Source of the DNA: Fodinibacter sp963811825
GTDB lineage: Bacteria > Actinomycetota > Actinomycetes > Actinomycetales > Dermatophilaceae
Length of the DNA: 64,000 nucleotides
Assembly: GCA_963811825.1 (NCBI GenBank)
Contig: CAWESS010000036.1
Span: 372,001 to 436,000, forward strand
Direction of reading: 5' to 3'
Position numbers and translations under genes: made by a program. Positions 8,537 to 16,255 of this stretch are shown one piece after another. Below the pieces are notes generated by a model. It was not told the DNA's origin and made no database searches. It was given only the letters and a program-made list of their open reading frames with translations. The first letter of the stretch is position 1; every line of letters begins with the position of its first letter.

Positions 8537-9543
8537 CAGCGGGTCACGACCTGCTGGGTGCGGGCGTACTTCGCCTCGGTCGCGTCCTTCTGGGGGCGCC
8601 ACCACGCCTCGTTCTCGCGGTACCAGTCGATCGTCGCGGCGAGCCCGTCGCGGAACCCCTCGTAGCGCGGCGCCCAGCCGAGCTCGGTCCGAAGTCGCCC
8701 CGCCTCGATGGCGTAGCGCAGGTCGTGCCCCGCCCGGTCGGTCACGTGGTCGTACGCGTCGGGCTCCTGCCCCATGAGCGTCAGGATCATCTGCACGACG
8801 TCACGGTTGTTGACCTCGCCGTCGGCCCCGATGAGGTAGGTCTCGCCGATGACGCCCTTGTCGATGATCGTCCACACGGCCTCGTTGTGGTCGTCGACGT
8901 GGATCCAGTCGCGCACGTTGAGCCCGGCGCCGTAGAGCTTGGGCCGGATGCCGTCGAGCACGTTCGTGATCTGGCGCGGGATGAACTTCTCGACGTGCTG
9001 CCTCGGCCCGTAGTTGTTCGAGCAGTTCGAGATCGTCGCTCGCAGTCCGAACGAGCGCACCCAGGCCCTCACCAGCAGGTCGGACCCGGCCTTGGTGGAG
9101 GAGTAGGGCGAGCTCGGGTTGTAGGGGGTGTCCTCCGTGAACCGCTTCGGGTCGTCGAGCTCGAGGTCCCCGTAGACCTCGTCCGTGGAGATGTGGTGGT
9201 AGCGCACGTCGTGCCGCCGGGCCGCCTCCAACAGCGTGAAGGTACCGATGAGGTTGGTGCGCACGAACGGGCTGGGGTCGTCGAGCGAGTTGTCGTTGTG
9301 GGACTCGGCCGCGAAGTGCACCACGACGTCGGCATCGGCCACGAGCGGGTCGACGACGCCGGCATCCGCGACGTCGCCCTCGACGAAGGTGACCCGGTCG
9401 GCGACCCCCTCCAGCGACGCGGTCGACCCGGCATACGTGAGGGCGTCGAGGACGGTGACCCGGGCGTCGGGACGGGTGGCGAGGGTGAGGTGGACGAAGT
9501 TGCTGCCGATGAACCCGGCTCCACCCGTGACGAGTACCTTCAT
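8536..9543 (-). CDS. rmlB: dTDP-glucose 4,6-dehydratase RmlB
   Basis: RmlB converts dTDP-glucose to dTDP-4-keto-6-deoxyglucose using tightly bound NAD+. The 335-aa protein begins MKVLVTGGAGFIGSN (GxxGxxG) and has the substrate motif HFAAESHNDNS, catalytic STDEVYGDLE, and the YxxxK pair in SPYSSTKAGSD, followed by NNYGPRQ. Length matches the family (about 330). ATG 9543 is chosen over upstream in-frame codons because homology starts exactly here and because TACCCT lies seven bases before it. Confidence 0.97.
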   Translation of the reverse strand: MKVLVTGGAGFIGSNFVHLTLATRPDARVTVLDALTYAGSTASLEGVADRVTFVEGDVADAGVVDPLVADADVVVHFAAESHNDNSLDDPSPFVRTNLIGTFTLLEAARRHDVRYHHISTDEVYGDLELDDPKRFTEDTPYNPSSPYSSTKAGSDLLVRAWVRSFGLRATISNCSNNYGPRQHVEKFIPRQITNVLDGIRPKLYGAGLNVRDWIHVDDHNEAVWTIIDKGVIGETYLIGADGEVNNRDVVQMILTLMGQEPDAYDHVTDRAGHDLRYAIEAGRLRTELGWAPRYEGFRDGLAATIDWYRENEAWWRPQKDATEAKYARTQQVVTR

Positions 9544-9550
9544 GGCGGCA

Positions 9551-9590
9551 AGGGTAGTGGCCGGCCGAGGTCGCTCCGGGACACTAGGCT
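9551..9590. promoter_or_regulatory. Divergent promoter pair for rmlB and rmlA
   Basis: The 55-bp gap between rmlB and rmlA contains a -10 hexamer on each strand: TACCCT (minus strand, plus-strand bases 9551-9556), seven bases from the rmlB ATG, and TAGGCT (plus strand, 9585-9590), eight bases from the rmlA ATG. Both spacings fit leaderless transcripts. No ribosome binding site precedes either gene. Confidence 0.6.
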
Positions 9591-9598
9591 CGTGGCCC

Positions 9599-10477
9599 AT
9601 GAAGGGCATCATCCTCGCCGGCGGCTCCGGCACCCGGCTGCACCCGATCACCCGGGGCATCTCCAAGCAGCTCATGCCGGTCTACGACAAGCCGATGATC
9701 TACTACCCGCTGTCCACGCTGATGATGGCCGACATCCGCGAGGTGCTGATCATCACCACCCCGCAGGACCTCGACCAGTTCCAGCGCCTGCTCGGCGACG
9801 GCAGCGCCTGGGGCATCGAGATCTCGTATGCCGTGCAGCCCAGCCCCGACGGGCTGGCCCAGGCGTTCGTCATCGGCGCGGAGTTCATCGGCACCGACAG
9901 CGTCGCCCTCGTGCTCGGCGACAACATCTTCCACGGCACCGGGCTCGGCACCGCGCTGCGCTCCCTCACCGACGTGCGGGGTGGCCACATCTTCGCCCAC
10001 CACGTCAGTGAGCCCTCGGCCTACGGGGTCGTCGAGTTCGCCCCCGACGGCACGGTGCTCTCCATCGAGGAGAAGCCCGAGCACCCGAGGTCGGACTACG
10101 CCGTCCCCGGGCTGTACTTCTACGACAACGACGTCGTCGAGATCGCCCGCACCCTGACCCCCAGCCCGCGCGGCGAGCTCGAGATCACCGCCGTCAACGA
10201 GATCTACCTGCGCCGAGGCGACCTCACCGTGACGGTGCTGCCCCGCGGCACCGCCTGGTTCGACACCGGCACCTTCGACGGGCTGATGGACGCGAGCCAG
10301 TTCGTGCACGTCGTGGAGGCTCGGCAGGGGTACAAGATCGGCTGCGTCGAGGAGATCGCCTGGCGCGCCGGGTGGATCGACGACGAGACGTTCGCCCGGC
10401 TCGGTGACGAGCTCGTGAAGTCGGGCTACGGCACCTACCTGCACACCTGCCTGGCGCGTGGGCGGTCCGGGACCTGA
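9599..10477 (+). CDS. rmlA: Glucose-1-phosphate thymidylyltransferase RmlA
   Basis: RmlA makes dTDP-glucose from dTTP and glucose-1-phosphate, the first committed step to dTDP-rhamnose. The 292-aa protein begins MKGIILAGGSGTRLHPIT, the nucleotidyltransferase signature, and continues with SKQLMPVYDKPMIYYPLS, the metal/nucleotide segment LVLGDNIFHG, VEFAPDG, IEEKPEHP and GTAWFDTGTFD. These are hallmark RmlA motifs and the length fits. Its stop shares a base with the rmlC start. Confidence 0.97.
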   Translation: MKGIILAGGSGTRLHPITRGISKQLMPVYDKPMIYYPLSTLMMADIREVLIITTPQDLDQFQRLLGDGSAWGIEISYAVQPSPDGLAQAFVIGAEFIGTDSVALVLGDNIFHGTGLGTALRSLTDVRGGHIFAHHVSEPSAYGVVEFAPDGTVLSIEEKPEHPRSDYAVPGLYFYDNDVVEIARTLTPSPRGELEITAVNEIYLRRGDLTVTVLPRGTAWFDTGTFDGLMDASQFVHVVEARQGYKIGCVEEIAWRAGWIDDETFARLGDELVKSGYGTYLHTCLARGRSGT

Positions 10478-11085
10478 TGCAGATCGAACCGCTGTCCATC
10501 GAGGGCGCCTTCGTCGTCACCCCGAGGCAGTTCCCGGACGACCGGGGCGTCTTCCTCGAGTCCTTCCGGGGCGACCACCTCGCGCAGCACCTGGGCCACC
10601 GTCCGGACATCGTGCAGACCAACGTCTCGGTCTCCGGGCGGGGCACCGTTCGCGGCATCCACTTCGCCGACGTCCCGCCGGGGCAGGGCAAGTTCGTCAC
10701 CGCGATCTCCGGCTCGCTCGTCGACTACGTCATCGACGTGCGGGTCGGGTCCCCGACGTTCGGCCGCTGGGAGGCGGTCACCCTCGACGCCGTCGACCGG
10801 CGCGCGATCTACCTCTCCGAAGGGTTGGGCCACGCGTTCTGCGCGCTCGAGGACGGCACGACGGCGGTCTACCTGTGCACGGCGGCGTACAACCCCACCG
10901 GCGAGCACGGCATCCACCCGCTCGACCCCGAGGTGGGGCTCGCACTGCCCGACGGGCTGGCTCCGCTGCTCTCCGCCAAGGATGCCGCCGCCCCCTCGCT
11001 CGGTGACGCAGCGGCATCCGGCCTGCTCCCGACCTACGCTGCCTGCACCGACTGGGCGACCGAGCTCGCCGCACGCTCTCGCTGA
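10477..11085 (+). CDS. rmlC: dTDP-4-dehydrorhamnose 3,5-epimerase RmlC
   Basis: RmlC epimerises dTDP-4-keto-6-deoxyglucose at C3 and C5. The 202-aa cupin protein contains the catalytic His segment TVRGIHFADVPPGQGKFV and the general-acid Tyr region YLSEGLGHAFCALEDG, followed by YNPTGEHGIHPLDPEVGL. The start ATG overlaps the rmlA stop (TGATG). The C-terminal tail (about 30 residues after LPDG) is longer and more variable than the core. Together with rmlA, rmlB and rmlD it completes the pathway. Confidence 0.95.
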   Translation: MQIEPLSIEGAFVVTPRQFPDDRGVFLESFRGDHLAQHLGHRPDIVQTNVSVSGRGTVRGIHFADVPPGQGKFVTAISGSLVDYVIDVRVGSPTFGRWEAVTLDAVDRRAIYLSEGLGHAFCALEDGTTAVYLCTAAYNPTGEHGIHPLDPEVGLALPDGLAPLLSAKDAAAPSLGDAAASGLLPTYAACTDWATELAARSR

Positions 11086-11087
11086 GG

Positions 11088-11119
11088 GCGCACACGGCAT
11101 CCGCGGATGCCGTGTGCGC
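11088..11119. terminator. Perfect 32-bp palindrome between rmlC and malic enzyme
   Basis: Bases 11088-11103 and 11104-11119 are exact reverse complements with no spacer. It sits between two convergent genes, so it can serve both directions. The centre is GGCATCCG/CGGATGCC, the motif over-represented across the window. Confidence 0.7.
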
Positions 11120-11134
11120 ACCGTCCGCGCCGAC

Positions 11135-12304
11135 TCACCTCGCCGACGGCGCCAGGGCCCGCACCGCGGCCGCCACGGCCTCGGCGACGCCCTCCTGGAA
11201 CACCGAGGGCACGATCTGCTCGGCCGTCGGCTCGTCGACGAGGTCGGCGATGGCGTGCGCGGCCGCGAGCTTCATGGCTTCGGTGATGCGCGGCGCCCCG
11301 GAGTCCAGCGCCCCGCGGAAGATGCCGGGGAACGCGAGCACGTTGTTGATCTGGTTCGGGAAGTCCGAACGACCCGTGGCGACGACGGCGGCATGGCGGT
11401 GGGCCACGTCGGGGTGCACCTCGGGGGTGGGGTTGGCGAGCGCGAAGATCATGCCGCCGGGAGCCATCAGGGCGACCTCGTCCTCGGGGACGGTGCCTCC
11501 GGACACACCGATGAAGACGTCCGCGTCCGCGAGCGCGCTGCCGATGCGGCCGGAGATGCCCCGGGGGTTGGTCGACGCCGCGAGCCGGCTCTTGTGGCCC
11601 GTGAGGTCCTGACGAGCCGACGAGATGATGCCGCGTGAGTCGCACACGACGACGTCACGCACGCCCGCCCGCTGGAGCAGCCTGGTCACGGCGACGCCTG
11701 CCGCACCGGCCCCGGACACGACGACCCGCTGTTCGGGCAGGTGGCGGTCGAGGACCTTCATGGAGTTGAGCAGGCCGGCGAGCACGACGATGGCGGTGCC
11801 GTGCTGGTCGTCGTGGAAGACCGGGATGTCGAGCCGCTCCTTGAGCTGCTCCTCGATCTCGAAGCAGCGGGGCGCCGAGATGTCCTCGAGGTTGATGCCG
11901 CCGTACGAGGGGGCGATGCGGGCGATCGCCTCCACGAGCTCGTCGACGGTGCCCGTCTCCATGACCACCGGCACCGCGTCGATCCCGGCGAAGTGCTTGA
12001 ACAGCACCGCCTTGCCCTCCATGACCGGCATCGCCCCGAGCGGGCCGATGTCACCGAGCCCGAGCACGGCGGTGCCGTCGCTGATGACGGCCACGGTGTT
12101 GCCCCGCCCGGTGTAGCGAGCGGCCAGTGCAGGGTCCGCGGCGATCGCCAGCGACACCTCGGCGACGCCGGGGGTGTAGAGCAGCGAGAGGTCGTCGCGG
12201 TCGCGCAGCGGCTTCGTCGCGTGTACCCCCAGCTTGCCGCCCTCGTGAGCACGAAAGACCGGGCTCTCCGGGTCGAAGAAGGGGACGTGGGGCGACGCAG
12301 CCAT
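11135..12304 (-). CDS. NAD(P)-dependent malic enzyme
   Basis: The 389-aa protein decarboxylates malate to pyruvate, linking the TCA cycle to pyruvate and NAD(P)H supply. It has LLYTPGVAEV (malic Tyr region), SDGTAVLGLGDIGPLGAMPV, the metal site FHDDQHGTA, the nucleotide motif GAGAAGVAV, and FALANPTPE. The length is that of the short bacterial type without a phosphotransacetylase domain. ATG 12304 is chosen since GAGGAG lies nine bases upstream, although the frame stays open much further. Confidence 0.93.
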   Translation of the reverse strand: MAASPHVPFFDPESPVFRAHEGGKLGVHATKPLRDRDDLSLLYTPGVAEVSLAIAADPALAARYTGRGNTVAVISDGTAVLGLGDIGPLGAMPVMEGKAVLFKHFAGIDAVPVVMETGTVDELVEAIARIAPSYGGINLEDISAPRCFEIEEQLKERLDIPVFHDDQHGTAIVVLAGLLNSMKVLDRHLPEQRVVVSGAGAAGVAVTRLLQRAGVRDVVVCDSRGIISSARQDLTGHKSRLAASTNPRGISGRIGSALADADVFIGVSGGTVPEDEVALMAPGGMIFALANPTPEVHPDVAHRHAAVVATGRSDFPNQINNVLAFPGIFRGALDSGAPRITEAMKLAAAHAIADLVDEPTAEQIVPSVFQEGVAEAVAAAVRALAPSAR

Positions 12305-12636
12305 CTCAGGCAGCTCCTCGGGGATGACGCGTCCAGGACGACGCGGGTGGTGACAGGGCCCACAGCGAGGGGTGGGCGGCGCGGCATCCGAGGAGGGGGT
12401 GAGCTCTCGGACGGCTCGCAGGGCGCGGGGGTGGCTGCGCTGGGCGCCATCATGGCACGCGCTCGCGACGCAGGACAGGGCCCGACGTGTGACCCCGGTC
12501 GCGTCGATCTCCGCGGAATCCGTAGGCCGACTTGTTATCGCGGCGTGACATGCGCGGCGCTTCTCGGTGGCAGGATCGCCCTCGTACCCCGGTGCCGGCG
12601 ATCCTCGAACCGGCACGCCCCCGTGAAAGGACGCAC
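12305..12636. other. Divergent intergenic region, 332 bp
   Basis: No gene is supported here. The region separates leftward malic enzyme and the rightward amino-acid transporter operon and must hold both promoters. The only clear structure is a 9-bp inverted repeat, AGGATCGCC at 12572-12580 and GGCGATCCT at 12597-12605, just upstream of the transporter ribosome binding site (GAAAGGA, 12624-12630). Confidence 0.5.
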
Positions 12637-13551
12637 ATGTTCCGCACCCGCGCGCTGGCACTGGCCGCCGTCGCCTCGACCGCCCTCGCCCTGTCCGCCT
12701 GTGGCTCCGACTCGCTCTCCGAGGGCGACGCGAGCACGACCCCCGACGCCTCCGCGAGCGCCCCCGCCGTCGACGAGGCCCTGGTCGCCAAGCTTCCCGA
12801 GAGCATCAAGGCGGCCGGCGTCATCAAGATCGGCACGGACGCGACCTACCAGCCCAACGAGTTCCTCGACGCCGACGGCAAGACGGTCGTCGGCATGGAC
12901 GTCGACCTCTTCGACGCCGTGATGGCCAAGTTCGGCGTCAAGACCGAGTGGGTCCCCTCGGCCTTCGACGCGATCATCCTCGGCGTCCAGAGCGGCAAGT
13001 ACGACGTCGGTGTCTCCAGCTTCACCGTCAACAACGAGCGCATGGCACAGGCCACGATGGTCAGCTACTTCAAGGCCGGCACGCAGTGGGTGACCCAGAA
13101 GGGCAACCCCAAGGCGATCAACCCCGACGACGCGTGCGGCAAGACCGTGGGTGTCCAGAAGGGCACCGTGCAGGCCGATGTCGACCTCCCCGCCCGTCAG
13201 AAGGCGTGCACGGATGCCGGCAAGCCGGAGATCATCGTCCTCGTCGACGCCGACCAGGCCAAGGTCACCGCGAGCGTGCAGTCGGGCAAGGCCGACGCCA
13301 TGCTCGTCGACCTCCCGCCGGCCATCGCCGCGGTCGACCTCACGGGCGGTGAGCTCGAGCTGCTCGGCGAGCAGTACGACTCGGCCCCCTACGGCTACGT
13401 CCTGAAGAAGGAGGACACGGCCTTCGGTGAGGCCATCGTCGAGGCGCTCAAGCAGCTGGAGTCCGAGGGCACCTACCTCGAGATCCTCACGGAGTGGAAG
13501 ACCGAGGGCGGCGCGATCAACGACTTCGCCGTGAACCCGACGGTCTCCTGA
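12637..13551 (+). CDS. Amino-acid ABC transporter substrate-binding lipoprotein (family 3)
   Basis: The 304-aa extracellular binding protein has a lipoprotein signal: basic MFRTR, hydrophobic core and lipobox ALSACGS with Cys near residue 22. After an Asp/Ser/Ala-rich linker comes the family-3 solute-binding fold: IKIGTDATYQPNEFLD, VVGMDVDLFDAV, DAIILGVQSGKYDVGVSS, and a hinge with ACGKTVGVQKGT. This family binds polar amino acids such as glutamate, glutamine or cystine. GAAAGGA precedes the ATG. It is the first gene of a three-gene import operon. Confidence 0.92.
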   Translation: MFRTRALALAAVASTALALSACGSDSLSEGDASTTPDASASAPAVDEALVAKLPESIKAAGVIKIGTDATYQPNEFLDADGKTVVGMDVDLFDAVMAKFGVKTEWVPSAFDAIILGVQSGKYDVGVSSFTVNNERMAQATMVSYFKAGTQWVTQKGNPKAINPDDACGKTVGVQKGTVQADVDLPARQKACTDAGKPEIIVLVDADQAKVTASVQSGKADAMLVDLPPAIAAVDLTGGELELLGEQYDSAPYGYVLKKEDTAFGEAIVEALKQLESEGTYLEILTEWKTEGGAINDFAVNPTVS

Positions 13552-13555
13552 CCTC

Positions 13556-14500
13556 ATGACCTCGACCACGCAGGACCGGCCGGGCCGCATCGAGGCCCGG
13601 CCGGTCCGGCACCCCTGGCGGTGGGTGGCCATGGTCGTCATCGCGGTGCTCGCCGCGATGATGGTCAGCTCGTTCCTCACGAACGAGAAGTGGAACTTCC
13701 CGTTCGCGTTCGAGATCATGCAGCAGAGCCCCGTCATCGAGGGCCTGTGGAAGGGCACGATCTTCGGCACCGTCGGGGCGATGATCCTCGGCATCGGGCT
13801 GGGGGTCCTGCTCGCCGTGATGCGGCTGTCCACCAACCCGGTGCTGCGCGGGGTCGCGTTCGTCTACACGTGGTTCTTCCGGGCGATCCCCCGGTACGTC
13901 CTGCTCGTGCTGCTCGGCACGGGCATCGGGTTCCTGTACCCCGTCTTCGACATCGGGGTGCCGTTCGGGCAACAGCTCGGGAACCTGCTGGGCCTCGAGA
14001 GCAACTTCACGTTCTTCACGCTCGACTACAACAGCATCTCGAGCACCATCTGGGTCGGCATCCTGGGCCTGGGCCTGTCGGAGGCCGCGTACATGGCAGA
14101 GATCGCCCGCGCCGGCATCCTGTCGGTCGACAAGGGTCAGACCGAGGCCGCCCAGGCGCTGGGCATGCCCCCCGGCAAGACGATGCGGCGGGTCGTGCTC
14201 CCCCAGGCGATGCGCGTCATCGTCCCGCCGACGGGCAACGAGACGATCGCCATGGTCAAGGACACCTCGCTCCTCGCCGCCGTGCCCGTCATCGTCGAGC
14301 TCTTCTACCAGAGCTACCAGTTCGGTCAGCGCAGCTTCCAGATCATGCCCGGCATCGTCGCCGCGACCCTCTGGTACCTCATCGTCTGCTCGATCCTCAT
14401 GGTCGGTCAGTCACGCCTCGAGCGCTACTACGGCCGCGGGTTCGGCGCGATCCCCAAGAAGACCCAGCACAAGCTCACCAAGATCGGGGCGGACCACTGA
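13556..14500 (+). CDS. Amino-acid ABC transporter permease (HisM type)
   Basis: The 314-aa inner-membrane protein has a short basic N-terminus, a first helix at about residues 20-42 and at least four further helices. The ATPase-docking EAA-type loop is EAAQALGMPPGKTMRRVVLPQA (about residues 200-220), followed by MKDT-like AMVKDTSLLA. This is typical of polar amino-acid permeases. It starts 4 bp after the binding-protein stop and ends in a TGATG overlap with the ATPase gene. Confidence 0.93.
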   Translation: MTSTTQDRPGRIEARPVRHPWRWVAMVVIAVLAAMMVSSFLTNEKWNFPFAFEIMQQSPVIEGLWKGTIFGTVGAMILGIGLGVLLAVMRLSTNPVLRGVAFVYTWFFRAIPRYVLLVLLGTGIGFLYPVFDIGVPFGQQLGNLLGLESNFTFFTLDYNSISSTIWVGILGLGLSEAAYMAEIARAGILSVDKGQTEAAQALGMPPGKTMRRVVLPQAMRVIVPPTGNETIAMVKDTSLLAAVPVIVELFYQSYQFGQRSFQIMPGIVAATLWYLIVCSILMVGQSRLERYYGRGFGAIPKKTQHKLTKIGADH

Positions 14501-15444
14501 TGGCCCACGAGTCCGGCACCGGCACCACGGCGGATGCCGTGCCCCTCGTGCACGCCGTCAACGTCACCAAGGCGTTCCACGGCAACGAGGTGCTCAAGGG
14601 CATCGACATGGACGTGCGGCGTGGCGAGGTCGTCGTGCTGCTCGGCCCGTCCGGGTCGGGCAAGACGACCTTCCTGCGGTGCATCAACCAGCTCGAGACG
14701 ATCGACGGCGGCCGCATCTGGGTCGACGGCGACCTCATGGGCTACGAGGACCGCGCCGGGACGCTGCACCACCTCACCGACAAGCAGATCGCGGCCCAGC
14801 GCCGTGAGATCGGCATGTGCTTCCAGCGCTTCAACCTCTTCCCCCACAAGACCGTCCTCGAGAACGTCGTCGAGGCCCCGATCCAGGTCAAGGGCGTCAA
14901 GAAGTCGGAGGCCAGGACACGGGCCCTTCAGCTGCTCGAACAGGTGGGCCTGGGCGACAAGCCGTCGGCCTACCCCTCGCAGCTCTCCGGTGGGCAGCAG
15001 CAACGGGTCGCGATCGCGCGCGCCCTGGCCATGGACCCCAAGCTCATGCTCTTCGACGAGCCCACGAGCGCCCTGGACCCCGAGCTCGTCGGTGAGGTGC
15101 TGAAGGTCATGCGCGACCTCGCCGACGGTGGCATGACGATGATCGTCGTCACCCACGAGATGGGGTTCGCCCGAGAGGTCGCCGACCGCGTCGTCTTCAT
15201 GGACGCGGGCGTCGTCGTCGAGGAGGGCCCGCCGGCCAACGTCATCGACAACCCCCAGCACGCCCGCACCCGGGCCTTCCTGTCGCGCATGCGTCAGGAG
15301 GAGGCCGCGCACGCCGAGGCCATCGTCGCGACGGTCACGGGCAACGCCGAGGCCCTCGCCGCCATCGCGAAGGCCGACGCCGAGTCCGAGGAGGCCGCCC
15401 AGGCGGCCATCGACAACGCGCGGGACGCCACGCAGCAGCGGTGA
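14500..15444 (+). CDS. Amino-acid ABC transporter ATP-binding protein
   Basis: The 314-aa ATPase energises the importer. It has Walker A LLGPSGSGKTTFLRC, Q-loop region MCFQRFNLFPHKT, signature LSGGQQQRVAIARAL, Walker B LMLFDEPTSALDPE and H-loop VTHEMGFA. The core matches the GlnQ/HisP group (about 245-255 aa); about 50 extra Ala/Glu-rich residues follow at the C-terminus. The final codons overlap the GTG of the peptidase gene, coupling the two. Confidence 0.95.
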   Translation: MAHESGTGTTADAVPLVHAVNVTKAFHGNEVLKGIDMDVRRGEVVVLLGPSGSGKTTFLRCINQLETIDGGRIWVDGDLMGYEDRAGTLHHLTDKQIAAQRREIGMCFQRFNLFPHKTVLENVVEAPIQVKGVKKSEARTRALQLLEQVGLGDKPSAYPSQLSGGQQQRVAIARALAMDPKLMLFDEPTSALDPELVGEVLKVMRDLADGGMTMIVVTHEMGFAREVADRVVFMDAGVVVEEGPPANVIDNPQHARTRAFLSRMRQEEAAHAEAIVATVTGNAEALAAIAKADAESEEAAQAAIDNARDATQQR

Positions 15445-15779
15445 CTCGCCAGCGCCGGATGCCGTGGCCCGCTCTCGTGCGGGTGCGGGGCCGATCGATG
15501 GTGCCCACGTACCGCGACGGTGACGTGCTCCTCGTCCTGCGTGGCCGGCATCCCCGGCCCGGTCAGGTGGCCGTCGTGCGCCTTCCCGAGGATGCCGCCG
15601 GCGCACCTCGCCCCCTCGCGGTCAAGCGGGTCACGGGCCGCGACCCTGACGACCCCCGACGCTGGTGGATCGACTCGGACAACGCGGCCGAGGGAGTGAC
15701 GTCCTTCGATGTGGGGTCACTCGCCGAGGCGGACGTCCTGGCGGTCGCAGTCGGGATCCTCTGGCGTCGGCTGGGGTAG
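15441..15779 (+). CDS. sodX: Nickel-type superoxide dismutase maturation peptidase (S26 signal-peptidase family)
   Basis: This 112-aa serine/lysine peptidase probably removes the N-terminal propeptide of the nickel superoxide dismutase encoded next door. The nucleophile lies in VRGRSMVPTYRDGDVLLV and the general base Lys in PLAVKRVTGRD, followed by WWIDSDNA. There is no membrane anchor, unlike true signal peptidases, which fits SodX. Its GTG start overlaps the ATPase stop codon (GTGA), and sodN follows after 43 bp. Confidence 0.88.
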   Translation: MTRQRRMPWPALVRVRGRSMVPTYRDGDVLLVLRGRHPRPGQVAVVRLPEDAAGAPRPLAVKRVTGRDPDDPRRWWIDSDNAAEGVTSFDVGSLAEADVLAVAVGILWRRLG

Positions 15780-15822
15780 GTTGACCGGGACCGCGAGTTC
15801 CCCGATTTTCCAGGAGAGACCC

Positions 15823-16218
15823 ATGCTGTCCCTGTTCCGCATCACCGATGTCTCGGCACACTGCGACCTGCCCTGCGGCGTCTACGACCCCGCGCAGGCC
15901 CGCATCGAGGCAGAGTCCATCAAGGCCATCATCGCCAAGGTCGCGGACAACGACGACCCGGACTTCCGCACCCGCGCGATCCTCATCAAGGAGCAGCGCT
16001 CCGAGCTGGTCAAGCACCACCTCTGGGTGCTGTGGACCGACTACTTCAAGCCCCCGCACTTCGAGAAGTACCCCGAGCTGCACACCCTCGTCAACGAGGC
16101 CACCAAGCTCGCCGGCGCCTCCGGCACCAAGGGTGAGCTCGACGCCGCGAAGGCTGACGAGCTGCTGGCCAAGATCGACGAGATCGCCCGCATCTTCGCC
16201 GAGACCAAGAAGGCCTGA
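15823..16218 (+). CDS. sodN: Nickel-containing superoxide dismutase
   Basis: SodN dismutates superoxide in the cytoplasm as a homohexamer. The precursor is 131 aa. A 12-residue propeptide (MLSLFRITDVSA) precedes the nickel hook HCDLPCGVY (residues 13-21), where His, both Cys and the backbone bind Ni after cleavage before His13. ATG 15823 follows CAGGAGAG at good spacing. A TAGGTT hexamer overlapping the sodX stop (15777-15782) may give sodN its own promoter in addition to readthrough from sodX. Confidence 0.96.
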   Translation: MLSLFRITDVSAHCDLPCGVYDPAQARIEAESIKAIIAKVADNDDPDFRTRAILIKEQRSELVKHHLWVLWTDYFKPPHFEKYPELHTLVNEATKLAGASGTKGELDAAKADELLAKIDEIARIFAETKKA

Positions 16219-16225
16219 CGGCGCG

Positions 16226-16255
16226 GCCGCCGCCCGTCAGAAGGCGGGCGGCGGC
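16226..16255. terminator. Shared terminator of sodN and manA
   Basis: An 11-bp perfect stem (16226-16236 with 16245-16255) has an 8-nt loop. The loop holds the manA stop codon (16237-16239 on the minus strand). The two genes are convergent. Confidence 0.65.

Noticed and set aside
11088..11119. CRISPR-like or mobile repeat based on the GGCATCCG motif
   Set aside because: Copies of the motif are irregularly spaced and embedded in genes; there are no spacers of constant length and no cas genes.
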